64,000 nucleotides of DNA from the NCBI RefSeq assembly GCF_902833085.1, contig NZ_CADFEB010000004.1, forward strand, positions 558,001-622,000, given 5' to 3'. The notes beneath the pieces were generated by a model, which was not told where the DNA came from, did not search any database, and worked only from the letters and a program-made list of their open reading frames with translations. Positions 26,375 to 35,737 of this stretch are shown piece after piece. Origin of the DNA: Burkholderia ubonensis (GTDB lineage: Bacteria; Pseudomonadota; Gammaproteobacteria; Burkholderiales; Burkholderiaceae). A program made the translations under genes and the position numbers. Numbering within the stretch: the first letter of the stretch is position 1; every line of letters starts with the position of its first letter.

Positions 26375-27358
26375 TTAGCCGAGCGTTCGCGCCAAGTCGG
26401 TCGCAGACGGATGGTAGTACCGCTTCAACATCGCCAAACTGCGTTGGCCCGAGACAGCAGCCAGTTCGATGACATTGGGTAGTTTCTGGGCCATTCGCGT
26501 GATGGCGGTATGTCGTAGGTCGTGCCCGTGGAGGTTGTTGATCTTTGCTCGTATGCAAGCTTTTCGCAACGCTGCATGCAACGTGAGTCCTTTGACAGGA
26601 ATGACCCGGCCGTCGATGGATTGCGGCAATGCTGCCAATGTGGCGACAGCCTTCTTAGACAGCGGGACGGTTCGTGCTGTCCCGTTCTTGGTCCTCGGCA
26701 AATGCGCGGTCTGGGCTTCGAGATTGACGTTCGACCAATGAAGTTCGACCAGTTCACCGCGTCGCATGCCCGTCTCCAAGCTCAGGATCGTTGCCGGAAG
26801 CAGCCATACGTTAATGCGGTCGACCGGAACCAGTTCGGCAAGAAGGCGCACCGCTTCTTCTGCGGTCAGTACTCGGTCCCTGCTTTGTGGGGCGGTTGGC
26901 TTGCGGATCAGCGCAATGGGATTTGCGATGTTGATGTCCCGTTCGCGACGGGCATGGTTGATGATGGCTGAAAGCAAGGCCAGTTCGCGAGTTACCGTGG
27001 TGGGCTTCACTTTTTTCAGTCGTTCATCCCTGTAGGCTGCGTCAGCCTTGGGCGTCAGTGCTGCCATGCTGAGTTTTGCCAGCGTGTTGCGGCAAGTAGC
27101 ACGAAGCCGAATGATTGCATCAGCGCCGCTACGTTGCGTCGGGCATACATCGGCGATGTAGAAGTTGGTGATGTCTTCGAGCGTATTCGCTTCGGCCTCA
27201 CTCCGACTGACGAAGCTTCCGCGATCCATCTCCGTTTCGACGGATCACGCCCATCGTTCAGCATCTGCGCGAGTGCTGAAGATCTTTGCTTCGTCGGCGA
27301 ATCCTGTGCGCCGAACACGTACTTGCTATTTCCCGTCTCGTTGGCGAATTGAGGCCAT
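26375..27358 (-). pseudogene. tyrosine-recombinase integrase with two nonsense codons
   Basis: Phage-type integrase reading from ATG at 27358, behind a good AGGAG ribosome site. The N-terminal arm-binding part is recognisable (MASIRQRDGK, QVRVRRTGF, FSTRADAERWA) but is interrupted by TAG at codon 11 and TGA at codon 38, where relatives usually have Trp and Arg. From codon 44 the frame is open for 284 residues, with catalytic GMRRGEL, HDLRHTAITR and a late RYYH tyrosine. The position usually occupied by the second His/Trp is Gln (SGQRSL). A shortened product from ATG 27229 would lack the arm-binding domain. Confidence 0.8.
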
Positions 27359-27364
27359 TCCAGT

Positions 27365-27388
27365 CTCCTGTGGGACAGGAGTGGGACA
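27365..27388. promoter_or_regulatory. inverted and direct repeats in front of the integrase
   Basis: A perfect inverted repeat CTCCTGT-GGG-ACAGGAG (27365-27381) overlaps two direct copies of GTGGGACA (27370-27377 and 27381-27388) spaced 11 bases apart. Repeats of one helical turn beside an integrase start are typical of arm-type binding sites or an excisionase/repressor operator. Confidence 0.4.
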
Positions 27389-27497
27389 AGATCGATTTTT
27401 CTTAGGCCTGCAGTCAGATTCGAGGCGATTTCGTCAGACGATGACGACGCCGGGTCGGTGGATACGGAACGACGGGAAGGGTTTATAAATCAGGGCG

Positions 27498-27977
27498 TTA
27501 CGCCTCCGCCTTCCAGTCCCCCGACTTCCCGCCGCGCTTTTCGCGCACGCTCACGTCGGTAATCACCATCCCGCGATCGACGGCCTTGCACATGTCGTAC
27601 ACGGTCAGCAGCCCGACCTGCACCGCGGTGAGCGCCTCCATCTCGACGCCGGTCCGCCCGAACGTCTCGACCTGCGCGACGCAGCGCACGCCCGGCAGCG
27701 CGTCGTCGAGTTCGAAATCGACCGCGACGCGAGTCAGCGCGAGCGGATGGCACAGCGGAATCAGGTCGGCGGTGCGCTTCGCGCCCTGGATCGCCGCGAT
27801 GCGCGCGACGCCGAGCACGTCGCCTTTTTTCGCCTTGCCGTCGCGGATCAGCTCGAACGTCGCCGGCAGCATCCGGATCGTGCCGCGCGCGACGGCGATA
27901 CGCTGCGTTTCCTGCTTGCCGCCGACGTCGACCATGTGCGCGTGGCCGGCGGCGTCGAAATGGGTGAGTCCAGACAT
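27498..27977 (-). CDS. moaC: cyclic pyranopterin monophosphate synthase MoaC
   Basis: A 159-residue MoaC that converts the MoaA product to cyclic pyranopterin monophosphate in molybdenum cofactor synthesis. Signatures: [41 protein letters not shown] with its conserved Cys-His, and [12 protein letters not shown]. The length is as usual. It stands alone here and is divergent from the M48 protease gene. It is the first core gene to the right of the integrase island. Confidence 0.96.
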   Translation of the reverse strand: MSGLTHFDAAGHAHMVDVGGKQETQRIAVARGTIRMLPATFELIRDGKAKKGDVLGVARIAAIQGAKRTADLIPLCHPLALTRVAVDFELDDALPGVRCVAQVETFGRTGVEMEALTAVQVGLLTVYDMCKAVDRGMVITDVSVREKRGGKSGDWKAEA

Positions 27978-28201
27978 GTCGTGCTCCTGTCGATCGAATC
28001 CGGCGCTTCGTCGCCCGGTTCGGTCCCGTGCATAGCTTGAAGGGCGCCTATCATAGCAGCGGGCGCGCGCGCCGCCGGCACACAACCCGCGGACGATCCG
28101 CGCGGAACAGCCGGGCCGGCGCCGGTACAATGGCCACGATATTCATACCAATCGCCGCGAGGCGCGCGCCGCGCGCGGGACGGCGTCGCGATCATCCTGC
28201 C

Positions 28202-29896
28202 ATGCGTGTCAAACAGTTGCTTGTCGCGTTGCTGTCGGCGGCCCTGGCGCTGCCGCCCGACGGCTTCGCGCAACGCGCGGGCGCCTTGCCGCTCGAGGCG
28301 GCGGGCGCCGGTCTCCCGTCGATCTCGACCGTGCCGTCCGGCATTGCGCCCGACGTATTCGGCACCTACGGCGGCGCCGAGAGCCGGTTTTCCGGCGCCA
28401 CCGGCGTGTCGAATTCCGCCGCCGGCCTGCGCGCGCCGCTGCGGGCGCTGCAACTGCCCGATCTCGGCGACGGCTCCGGCGGCACGCTGACGCCGCAGGC
28501 CGAGCGCAAGCTCGGCGAACGGGTGATGCGCGAGGTGCGGCGCGACCCCGACTATCTCGACGACTGGCTCACGCGCGATTACCTGAACACGATGGCGGCG
28601 CGCCTCGCGGCCGCGGCGACCGCGCGCTTCATCGGCGGCTATGCGCCGGACTTCGACCTGTTCCCGGTGCGCGACGCGCAGATCAATGCATTCTCGATGC
28701 CGGGCGGCTTCATCGGCATCAACACCGGGCTCTTCATCACGACGCAGACGGAATCCGAGCTCGCGTCGGTCGTCGGCCACGAGATGGGCCACGTGCTGCA
28801 GCGGCATATCGCGCGGATGATCGGCGCGAGCGAGAAGACCGGCTATACGGCGCTCGCAACGATGCTGCTCGGCGTGCTGGCCGGCGTGCTGGCGCGCAGC
28901 GGCGATCTCGGCAGCGCGATCGCGATGGGCGGGCAGGCGTACGCGGTCGACAACCAGCTGCGCTTTTCGCGCTCGGCGGAGCGCGAGGCGGACCGCGTCG
29001 GCTTCCAACTGCTCGCGGGCGCGGGCTACGATCCGTACGGGATGCCGGGCTTCTTCGAGCGGCTGGACCACGCATCGATGGGCGATGCGGGCGTGCCGGC
29101 CTACGCGCGCACCCACCCGCTGACGGGCGAGCGGATCGCCGACATGGAGGATCGCGCGCGGCGCGCGCCGTACCGCCAGCCGCACCAGTCGGCCGAATAC
29201 GGGTTCGTGCGCGCCCGGCTGCGCATCCTGCAGAACCGCGCGCCGACCGACATCGCGGCCGAGGCGCGCCGGATGCAGCTCGAGATCGACGACCATACCG
29301 CGGCGAACGTCGCCGCGAACTGGTACGGCGTCGCGCTCGCGAACACGCTGCTCGGCCAGTACGATGCGGCGGGGCAGGCGCTGGCGGCGTCGCGCGCCGC
29401 GTTCGAAGCGCGGGCGCGGCGCGACGACGATCCCGCGACGGGCTCGCCGAGCCTCGACGTGCTCGCTGCGGACCTCGCGCGCCGCGCAGGGCGCACCGAC
29501 GACGCGGTGCGGCTCGCGGCGCTCGCGCAGCGGCGCTGGCCGGCGTCGCACGCGGCGATCGTCGCGCATCTGCAGGCGCTCCTGGCCGCGCGCCGCTTCG
29601 GAGAAGCGCAGGCGCTCGCCCGCACGCAGGCGCAGGCCGATCCGCAGCAGCCGGACTGGTGGGACTATCTCGCAAAGGCGAGCGACGGCAAGGGCGACAT
29701 GCTTGCGCGGCGCCGCGCGCTGGCGGAGAAGCTCGCGCTCGACGGCGCGTGGCCGGCGGCGATCCGCCAACTGAAGGACGCGCGCGATGCAAAGGATGTG
29801 TCGTTCTACGACCAGTCGATGCTCAACGCGCGCCTGCTCGAATTCGAGGCACGCTACAAGGAAGAGCGCGACGACGAGAAGAACGGCAGGAGCTAG
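28202..29896 (+). CDS. periplasmic M48 metalloprotease (BepA-like) with TPR tail
   Basis: A 564-residue exported protease. A signal peptide (about 1-23) precedes the M48 domain with zinc site H193-E-x2-H197 (VGHEMGH) and a third ligand in SAEREADRVG. Membrane-like hydrophobic segments (ATMLLGVLAGVLA) follow the zinc helix. The C-terminal 200 residues are helical repeats of TPR type. BepA-type proteins survey outer-membrane protein assembly. The frame is open upstream to 28028, but the ATG at 28202 starts the signal peptide. Confidence 0.88.
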   Translation: MRVKQLLVALLSAALALPPDGFAQRAGALPLEAAGAGLPSISTVPSGIAPDVFGTYGGAESRFSGATGVSNSAAGLRAPLRALQLPDLGDGSGGTLTPQAERKLGERVMREVRRDPDYLDDWLTRDYLNTMAARLAAAATARFIGGYAPDFDLFPVRDAQINAFSMPGGFIGINTGLFITTQTESELASVVGHEMGHVLQRHIARMIGASEKTGYTALATMLLGVLAGVLARSGDLGSAIAMGGQAYAVDNQLRFSRSAEREADRVGFQLLAGAGYDPYGMPGFFERLDHASMGDAGVPAYARTHPLTGERIADMEDRARRAPYRQPHQSAEYGFVRARLRILQNRAPTDIAAEARRMQLEIDDHTAANVAANWYGVALANTLLGQYDAAGQALAASRAAFEARARRDDDPATGSPSLDVLAADLARRAGRTDDAVRLAALAQRRWPASHAAIVAHLQALLAARRFGEAQALARTQAQADPQQPDWWDYLAKASDGKGDMLARRRALAEKLALDGAWPAAIRQLKDARDAKDVSFYDQSMLNARLLEFEARYKEERDDEKNGRS

Positions 29897-29911
29897 CCTG
29901 TCGCAGCGGCG

Positions 29912-30499
29912 TCAGTGCTCGTCGGCCGGCGCGGTGCGCGCCCGTTCGGCGGGACTTGCGACGAAGCCGAAGCGCGCCGGCACGTCGGCGCGCGCGATCT
30001 CGCCGAGCGGCAGCGCGCGGTCGTCGCGCCAGCGCAGCACGGGCGGCGTCGCGTCGAGATCCGCATGGTCGGCGAACAGCCCGAGATCGTGATCGTGCAG
30101 CGCGGCGACGCGCGACGGCGCGCCGGCGTCGCGAAACAGCACGCCGCCCGCGTCGTCGAGCCATGCTTCCCGCGGCTCGAACGGCCGGCCGGCCTGATCG
30201 GCGAGCGTCAGCCGGCCGTCCTGTTCGGCGAGCCGCACGATCCAAGGGGTATACGCGAGCTCGACGTACACGCGCTGCGGCCCGTTCTGGAAGAACCACT
30301 GGCCGTGCTCGTCGGCTTCGTAGTTGCGGGCGATGAACGCGACCAGCGCCGCATGGCGCAGCGGCGTGCCGAGCTCGCCGGCCGCCTGCGCGGCGTCGTC
30401 GCGCAGGCGCCAGTCGCCGCGCCGGTCGAGCAGCAGCCAGCCGGTGCAGTGCGGCACGTCCGGCCACTTGGCGAGCGCTTGCCTGACGATGTCATCCAT
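29912..30499 (-). CDS. conserved hypothetical protein
   Basis: A 195-residue soluble protein starting MDDIVRQALAKWPDVPHCTGWLLLD. It belongs to a family common in beta-proteobacteria with no known function; I do not assign a DUF number. It starts within the last codons of the YheT-like hydrolase gene (eight-base overlap), implying coupled translation. It contains no signal peptide or membrane segment. Confidence 0.7.
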   Translation of the reverse strand: MDDIVRQALAKWPDVPHCTGWLLLDRRGDWRLRDDAAQAAGELGTPLRHAALVAFIARNYEADEHGQWFFQNGPQRVYVELAYTPWIVRLAEQDGRLTLADQAGRPFEPREAWLDDAGGVLFRDAGAPSRVAALHDHDLGLFADHADLDATPPVLRWRDDRALPLGEIARADVPARFGFVASPAERARTAPADEH

Positions 30500-31526
30500 G
30501 GTCGACGAACCTGGCGCAATAGCCGAACACGCGCACCGACAGCCAGTCGAGCCGGCCCGGGAACGGCCCGGTCATGAAACCCGCGTGGCCGCCGTCTTCG
30601 GGCTGGTCGAGCTCGACGGCGGGCGACACGTCCGCCGGGCCGGGCAGCGCCGACGCGGGCAGGAACGGGTCGTTGCGGGCGTTGAGGATCAGCGTCGGCA
30701 CGTCGATCGCCGGCAGGAGCGGGCGGGTGGTCGCCTTCGTCCAGTAGTCGTTCGCGTCGGCGAAGCCGTGCAGCGGCGCGGTGACGACGTCGTCGAAGTC
30801 GTGCATCGTCACGGCGTTCAGCATCGCTTCGCGGTCGAACAGGCCCGGAAACTGCTCGAGCTTGACGAGCGCCTTGCGCTTCAGCGTCTTCAGGAAGCTG
30901 CGCGTGTAGAGCATCGCGAAGCCCTGCGACAGCGCACGGCCGCCCGCATGCACGTCGAGCGGCGTCGAGATCGCGGCGGCGGCGCGCACGATCGACGTGT
31001 CGCCGCGGTGCTCGCCGAGCCAGCGCAGCAGCACGTTGCCGCCGAGCGACACGCCGGCGGCGACGATCGGCCCGCGATGCCGCGCGGCGAGGCGCTTGAG
31101 GATCCAGTCGACCTCGGCGCTGTCCGCGAGGTGGTAGAAGCGCGGCCGGCGGTTCATCTCGCCGCTGCAGCTGCGAAAGTGCGGAACGACGCCGTGCCAG
31201 CCCTTCGCGCGCGCGGCGGCCATCAGCGCGAGCGCGTAGTGCGAGCCGGAGCTGCCTTCGAGGCCGTGGAACAGCACGAACAGCGGCGCGTCGGGCGCCG
31301 GCGCCGCGCTGTCGAGATGGGCGATCCAGTCGAGATCGATGAAGTCGTGATCGGGCGTTTCCCATCGTTCCCGCCGGTAGGCGACGGCCGGTCGTCGCGC
31401 GAACAGCGCCGGCACGATGGTTTGCGCATGGCTGTTCGGCAGCCAGCGTGGTGCGCGATAGCGCTGTGTGTCGTCATCCGGGGTGTTGCCCCCGTCAAGC
31501 GATGTGGGCGGAGAAGCCGTACTCAT
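30492..31526 (-). CDS. YheT-family alpha/beta hydrolase
   Basis: A 344-residue hydrolase of the YheT/EMB8 type. Core motifs: LFHGLEGSSGSHYA (oxyanion region), GVSLGGNVLLRWLGE with the nucleophile serine in G-x-S-L-G-G, NDPFLPASALP, and GGHAGF supplying the histidine. Family members act as esterases on small substrates of uncertain identity. It is co-transcribed with the downstream 195-residue unknown. Confidence 0.88.
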   Translation of the reverse strand: MSTASPPTSLDGGNTPDDDTQRYRAPRWLPNSHAQTIVPALFARRPAVAYRRERWETPDHDFIDLDWIAHLDSAAPAPDAPLFVLFHGLEGSSGSHYALALMAAARAKGWHGVVPHFRSCSGEMNRRPRFYHLADSAEVDWILKRLAARHRGPIVAAGVSLGGNVLLRWLGEHRGDTSIVRAAAAISTPLDVHAGGRALSQGFAMLYTRSFLKTLKRKALVKLEQFPGLFDREAMLNAVTMHDFDDVVTAPLHGFADANDYWTKATTRPLLPAIDVPTLILNARNDPFLPASALPGPADVSPAVELDQPEDGGHAGFMTGPFPGRLDWLSVRVFGYCARFVDHG

Positions 31527-31552
31527 GATCGCCCCGCGTCTTGGTCAATTCA

Positions 31553-31999
31553 TCAATGCAGCGGGCCTTGCCCGTGGCGGATCTTGGCGGCGAACTGCCC
31601 GGCCGCCTGGTCGGGAATCGGGCTCGCATGGATGTGCGCGATGCGCCATTCGCCGCGCTCGTGAATCATCACGTAGGTCGCGAACACCATGTCGGGCTCG
31701 GCAGTGAGGTCGGCCTGCTGATGCGCTTCGGCGATCGTGTAGACGACGGTGCCGAGGCTGTCGTACACGCGGATGTCGAGCGGCTCGATCGTGACCGGCT
31801 GCGTGGACAGCCGGGCGCCGAGCCCGCTGCGGATCTGGTCGAGGCCGTGCAGATGCGCGCCGTCCGCCCAGATGCAGCTGGCGAAATCCTCGTCGATCCA
31901 CAGGGCCATCAGCGCGTCGAGATTGGCATCGGCGATGGCTTGGTAGTAGGCGTTGAGCGTATCGGCGGCGGCTTCGAAGAGGCGGGCAAAACGTGGCAT
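31553..31999 (-). CDS. SnoaL-like / NTF2-fold protein
   Basis: A 148-residue protein of the NTF2-like superfamily: an N-terminal helix pair (LNAYYQAIADANLDALMALW), then DEDFASCIWADG and alternating strands ending WRIAHIHASP. The pattern matches SnoaL/YybH-type ketosteroid-isomerase-like folds. No catalytic residue can be assigned. It lies between waaF and the YheT hydrolase on the same strand. Confidence 0.75.
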   Translation of the reverse strand: MPRFARLFEAAADTLNAYYQAIADANLDALMALWIDEDFASCIWADGAHLHGLDQIRSGLGARLSTQPVTIEPLDIRVYDSLGTVVYTIAEAHQQADLTAEPDMVFATYVMIHERGEWRIAHIHASPIPDQAAGQFAAKIRHGQGPLH

Positions 32000-32113
32000 C
32001 GGGTTGTTCTCTCGCGCGCATCGCGCGCCGTATTCAGCACGGCGGCCGGGAGGCCGCCGCGCACCGGTGAATCGGATTGCCCGGCGCGCGCCTCGCGACG
32101 CTGCCGGTGTAGG

Positions 32114-33154
32114 TCAGCGTTGCCCGACGAGCATGCCGCGCAGATCGCCGAATACCTGTTCCGGGCCGAGTTCGCGCAGGCACTTCAGGTGGCCGAGCGG
32201 GCACTCGCGCTCGAAGCAGGGACTGCATTCGAGATGCAGCCATTGTACCTTCGCCAGCTCGGACAGCGGAGGGGTATGACGCGGATCCGTCGAGCCGTAC
32301 AGCGCGACGAGCGGCCGGCGCAGCGCCGCGGCGACGTGCATCAGCCCGGAATCGTTGGTGACGACCGCGTTCGCGCGGGCGATCAGCGCGCACGCCTCGG
32401 ACAGCGACGTCTGCCCGCACAGGTTGCGCACGTGCGGCGCGTGCTCGGCGATCGCCTGCGCGGCCGCGGCGTCCTTCTGCGAGCCGAGCGCGATGATCTG
32501 CGTGTACGGGAACGACTGGTGGACGATCTTCGCGAGCGATGCGAAGTGCTCGGGCGGCCAGCGCTTGGCCGGACCGTATTCCGCGCCGGGGCAGAACACG
32601 ACGAGCGGCATCCGTGTATCGAGATTGAAACGTGCGGACACGCGCGCCGTTTCATTCAGGTCGGCTTCGAGGCGCGGCGGCGGCAGGGTTTTCATCGACT
32701 CGGGCAGCTTCGCGCCCGGCGCGTACGCGAGCGCCGCGTAGTGGCCCGTCATCGGCGGCCGCTCGCCGTGCGCCTTGTTCGGGTTCGCGTGCCGCACGTT
32801 CAAGAGGCCATAGCGGTGCTCGCCCGTATAGCCGATCCGCAGCGGGATGCTGGCGAGCCACGGGATCACCGCGGACTTCAGCGAGTTCGGCAGCACATAG
32901 GCCGCGTCGTAGCCGTTGTCGCGCAGGTCGCTCGCGAGCTGCCAGCGGCGCAGCATCTGCAGCTTGCCGTGCGCGAGATCGGTCGCGTAGACATCGTGGA
33001 TCTCCGGCATGCGCTCCAGCACCGGCGCGACCCAGGTGGGCGCGACGGCATCGATCGCGATGCGGGGATGGAGTTTCTTCAGCAGCGCAAAGAGCGGCTG
33101 CGCCATCAATGCGTCACCGATCCAGTTCGGTGCGATAACCAGCGCTCGACGCAT
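32114..33154 (-). CDS. waaF: ADP-heptose:LPS heptosyltransferase II
   Basis: A 346-residue GT9-family glycosyltransferase that adds the second heptose to the lipopolysaccharide inner core at the inner membrane. Signatures: APNWIGDALMAQPLF at the N-terminus, GAEYGPAKRWPPEHFA in the middle, VTNDSGLMHVAAAL and GSTDPRHTPP in the C-terminal nucleotide-sugar domain. The length is normal. A hairpin (GGCGGCC/GGCCGCC, 32041-32058) follows the gene. Confidence 0.95.
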   Translation of the reverse strand: MRRALVIAPNWIGDALMAQPLFALLKKLHPRIAIDAVAPTWVAPVLERMPEIHDVYATDLAHGKLQMLRRWQLASDLRDNGYDAAYVLPNSLKSAVIPWLASIPLRIGYTGEHRYGLLNVRHANPNKAHGERPPMTGHYAALAYAPGAKLPESMKTLPPPRLEADLNETARVSARFNLDTRMPLVVFCPGAEYGPAKRWPPEHFASLAKIVHQSFPYTQIIALGSQKDAAAAQAIAEHAPHVRNLCGQTSLSEACALIARANAVVTNDSGLMHVAAALRRPLVALYGSTDPRHTPPLSELAKVQWLHLECSPCFERECPLGHLKCLRELGPEQVFGDLRGMLVGQR

Positions 33155-33184
33155 CAGGTCGACTTCCGATGTCGTAATGAAACA

Positions 33185-33200
33185 CGGCGCCTGGGCGCCG
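33185..33200 (-). terminator. possible weak terminator
   Basis: A six-base GC stem CGGCGC/GCGCCG between the zinc-finger gene and waaF is followed on the minus strand by TGTTTCATTA. It may separate the ilvE-zinc-finger unit from waaF. Confidence 0.3.
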
Positions 33201-33295
33201 CGTTCGGGTTGCCAGAATGGGAAAGGGCGGCGCGCCGGTCATCCGGTCGCGCCGCCGTGCGTGTCGGCCGGGCCGCGCAGGCCGGTCGTCCGGGC

Positions 33296-33490
33296 TCAGT
33301 GGCCCTTGACGACCTCGCCGTCGCGCAGCTTGTAGCGCGTGCCGCAGTACGGGCAGCGCGCCTCGCCGTGCGACACGTCGATGAAGACGCGCGGGTGCGC
33401 GCTCCAGCGGGCCATCGCGGGGTTCGGGCAGTAGGCGGGAAGATCCTTGGCCGTCAGCTCGACCAGCGGCATTTCCTTGATTTCACTCAT
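33296..33490 (-). CDS. zinc-finger domain protein (NDUFS6-like CHCC type)
   Basis: A 64-residue protein with ligands C21, H41, C46 and C49, i.e. the CHCC zinc-finger family related to the mitochondrial complex I subunit NDUFS6. It is widely found in alpha- and beta-proteobacteria with unknown bacterial role. It sits 51 bases after ilvE on the same strand. Confidence 0.85.
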   Translation of the reverse strand: MSEIKEMPLVELTAKDLPAYCPNPAMARWSAHPRVFIDVSHGEARCPYCGTRYKLRDGEVVKGH

Positions 33491-33541
33491 GGGTCTTTCT
33501 CTAGTTCACTTTCTTGTGGGGCATTCGCGTGCGGCGCGCGC

Positions 33542-34465
33542 TCAGATCTTCGTCAGCCAGTGCGCGTACTTCGCGTTCTTGCCCGACACGATATCGAAAA
33601 ATGCGGATTGCAGCTTTTCCGTGATCGGGCCGCGCGCGCCGCTGCCGATCGTGCGGTTGTCCAGCTCGCGGATCGGCGTGACTTCGGCGGCGGTGCCGGT
33701 GAAGAACGCCTCGTCGGCCGTGTAGACCTCGTCGCGCGTGATGCGCTTCTCGATCACCTCGATGCCGGCATCCTTCGCGAGCGTGATGATCGTGTCGCGC
33801 GTGATGCCGTCGAGGCACGACGACAGGTCCGGCGTGAACAGCTTGCCGCGGTTCACGAGGAAGAAGTTCTCGCCCGAGCCTTCCGACACGTAGCCGTCGA
33901 CGTCGAGCAGCAGCGCCTCGTCATAGCCGTCGGCGGTCGCTTCCTGGTTCGCGAGGATCGAGTTCACGTACCAGCCCGACGCTTTCGCGCGCACCATCGA
34001 CACGTTGACGTGGTGGCGGGTGAACGACGACGTCTTCACGCGGATGCCCTTCGCGAGGCCTTCCTCGCCGAGGTACGCGCCCCACGGCCATGCGGCGATC
34101 GCGACGTGGATCGTGTTGCCCTTCGCGGACACGCCGAGCTTTTCCGAGCCGACCCAGATGATCGGGCGCAGGTAGCACGACTCCAGCTTGTTCTCGCGCA
34201 CGACGTCGCGCTGCGCGCCTTCGAGGGTCTCCTGGTCGAACGGCACGTCCATCTGGAAGATCTTCGCGGAGTTCAGCAGGCGCTTCGTGTGCTCGTGCAG
34301 GCGGAAGATCGCGGTGCTGCCGTCGGCCGTCTTGTACGCGCGCACGCCTTCGAAGACGCCCATGCCGTAGTGCAGCGTATGGGTCAGGACGTGGATCTTG
34401 GCGTCACGCCAGTCGATCAGCTTGCCGTCCATCCAGATCTTGCCGTCGCGGTCGGCCATTGACAT
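33542..34465 (-). CDS. ilvE: branched-chain amino acid aminotransferase
   Basis: A 307-residue class IV PLP aminotransferase for the last step of Leu/Ile/Val synthesis. The PLP lysine is K161 in MVRAKASGWYVNS. THTLHYGMGVFEGVRAY, LRPIIWVG and YVSEGSGENFF are characteristic. The start at 34465 (MSMADRDGKIWMDG) follows an AGGAG site. Probably co-transcribed with the zinc-finger gene. Confidence 0.95.
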   Translation of the reverse strand: MSMADRDGKIWMDGKLIDWRDAKIHVLTHTLHYGMGVFEGVRAYKTADGSTAIFRLHEHTKRLLNSAKIFQMDVPFDQETLEGAQRDVVRENKLESCYLRPIIWVGSEKLGVSAKGNTIHVAIAAWPWGAYLGEEGLAKGIRVKTSSFTRHHVNVSMVRAKASGWYVNSILANQEATADGYDEALLLDVDGYVSEGSGENFFLVNRGKLFTPDLSSCLDGITRDTIITLAKDAGIEVIEKRITRDEVYTADEAFFTGTAAEVTPIRELDNRTIGSGARGPITEKLQSAFFDIVSGKNAKYAHWLTKI

Positions 34466-34568
34466 AGGATTCTCCTGTCGGAAGCGGTTGTGTGCAGCGT
34501 TGAGCGGGAAAGGCGCACATTTTAGCGTCTTTTGGCGTCAACCCGGGCGGTCGGCACGGGGGCGACGC

Positions 34569-34574
34569 TATAAT
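34569..34574 (+). promoter_or_regulatory. -10 element of azlCD
   Basis: A perfect TATAAT stands 87 bases before the azlC ATG in the ilvE-azlC divergent region. No convincing -35 hexamer is seen at the right distance, so the promoter may need an activator. Confidence 0.45.
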
Positions 34575-34661
34575 CGCCCGGTACCGATTCCAACGACGAC
34601 GGGCCGCGCCGGCAGGAGACGCCGGCGCCCCCAGCAAACCGCCCGCCGCGGCGCCTTCCCC

Positions 34662-35417
34662 ATGCTTGCTCGATTGTCCGCCACCGACCGCTTCGCGCTG
34701 ATCCAGGGCGCGCGCGACTATTCGCCCACGCTGATGGCCATCCTGTCCTGGGGGCTCGTCACGGGCATCGCGATGAGCAAGTCGGTGATGACGCTCGGGC
34801 AGGCGACCGCGATGTCGCTGCTCGTCTACGCGGGCTCGTCGCAGCTCGCGGTGCTGCCGCTCCTGCTCGCGAAGCTGCCGCTCTGGACCGTGCTGCTCAC
34901 CGCTGCGATGGTCAACACGCGCTTCGTGATCTTCAGCGCCGGGCTTGCCCCCCATTTTTCCTACCTGCCGCTGTGGCGGCGCCTCGCGATCGGCTATTTC
35001 AACGGCGACGTGATCTACCTGCTGTTCCAGAAACAGGGCTTCGCGACCGGCCATGTGCCGGGCAAGGAAGCGTATTTCTGGGGGATGGCGCTGTCGAGCT
35101 GGCTGTCGTGGCAGGTGTCGTCGATCGCCGGGATCCTGCTCGCGAGCTTCTTTCCCGCGAGCTGGGGGCTCGAGCTCGCGGGCACGCTCGCGCTGATCCC
35201 GATCATGGTGTCGGCGGTCGCGAACCGCTCGACGCTGGCCGCCGTCGCGGTCGCCGGCATCGTGTCGCTGGCCGCGTTCGACCTGCCGTACCGGCTCGCG
35301 CTGCCGCTCGCGGTGCTGGCCGCGCTCGCGGCCGGCTGCACCGCCGACTTCTTCGTCGAGCGGGCCGACTGGCGCCGCATCCGCACCGAAACCGTGCAGC
35401 AGAAGGAGGTCGAATGA
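34662..35417 (+). CDS. azlC: AzlC-family branched-chain amino acid exporter, large subunit
   Basis: A 251-residue membrane protein with AzlC signatures near the start (RDYSPTLMAILSWGLVTGIAM), YAGSSQLAVLPLL and NTRFVIFSAGLAPHF. AzlC and AzlD together export branched-chain amino acids. The stop overlaps the azlD start (ATGA). It is divergent from ilvE, which makes the same amino acids. Confidence 0.9.
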   Translation: MLARLSATDRFALIQGARDYSPTLMAILSWGLVTGIAMSKSVMTLGQATAMSLLVYAGSSQLAVLPLLLAKLPLWTVLLTAAMVNTRFVIFSAGLAPHFSYLPLWRRLAIGYFNGDVIYLLFQKQGFATGHVPGKEAYFWGMALSSWLSWQVSSIAGILLASFFPASWGLELAGTLALIPIMVSAVANRSTLAAVAVAGIVSLAAFDLPYRLALPLAVLAALAAGCTADFFVERADWRRIRTETVQQKEVE

Positions 35418-35737
35418 ACGCCGTGCAGATCTGGCTCGTCATCATCGGCATGACGCTCGTCACGGCCGTGACCCGCGCGCTGTTCCTGATCGGCGGCGAG
35501 CGCACCGTGCTGCCCGAGCGCGCGCAGCGCGCGCTGCGCTACGCGCCCGCGGCGGCGCTCGCGGCCGTCGTGCTGCCCGACGTGCTCGAAACTCCGGCCG
35601 GGCTGTCGTTCGCACTCGCCAATCATCAGTTCTATGCGGCGCTCGCCGGCTTCGGCTGGTACCTGTGGCGGCGCAGCATGCTCGGCACGATCGTCGTCGG
35701 GATGCTCGTGTTCACCGGCCTGCGCCTGATCGCCTGA
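35414..35737 (+). CDS. azlD: AzlD-family branched-chain amino acid exporter, small subunit
   Basis: A 107-residue protein with four hydrophobic segments and the AzlD pattern (IGMTLVTAVTRALFLIG; LRYAPAAALAAVVLPDVL). AGGAGG precedes the ATG, which overlaps the azlC stop. Partner of AzlC. Confidence 0.9.
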   Translation: MNAVQIWLVIIGMTLVTAVTRALFLIGGERTVLPERAQRALRYAPAAALAAVVLPDVLETPAGLSFALANHQFYAALAGFGWYLWRRSMLGTIVVGMLVFTGLRLIA

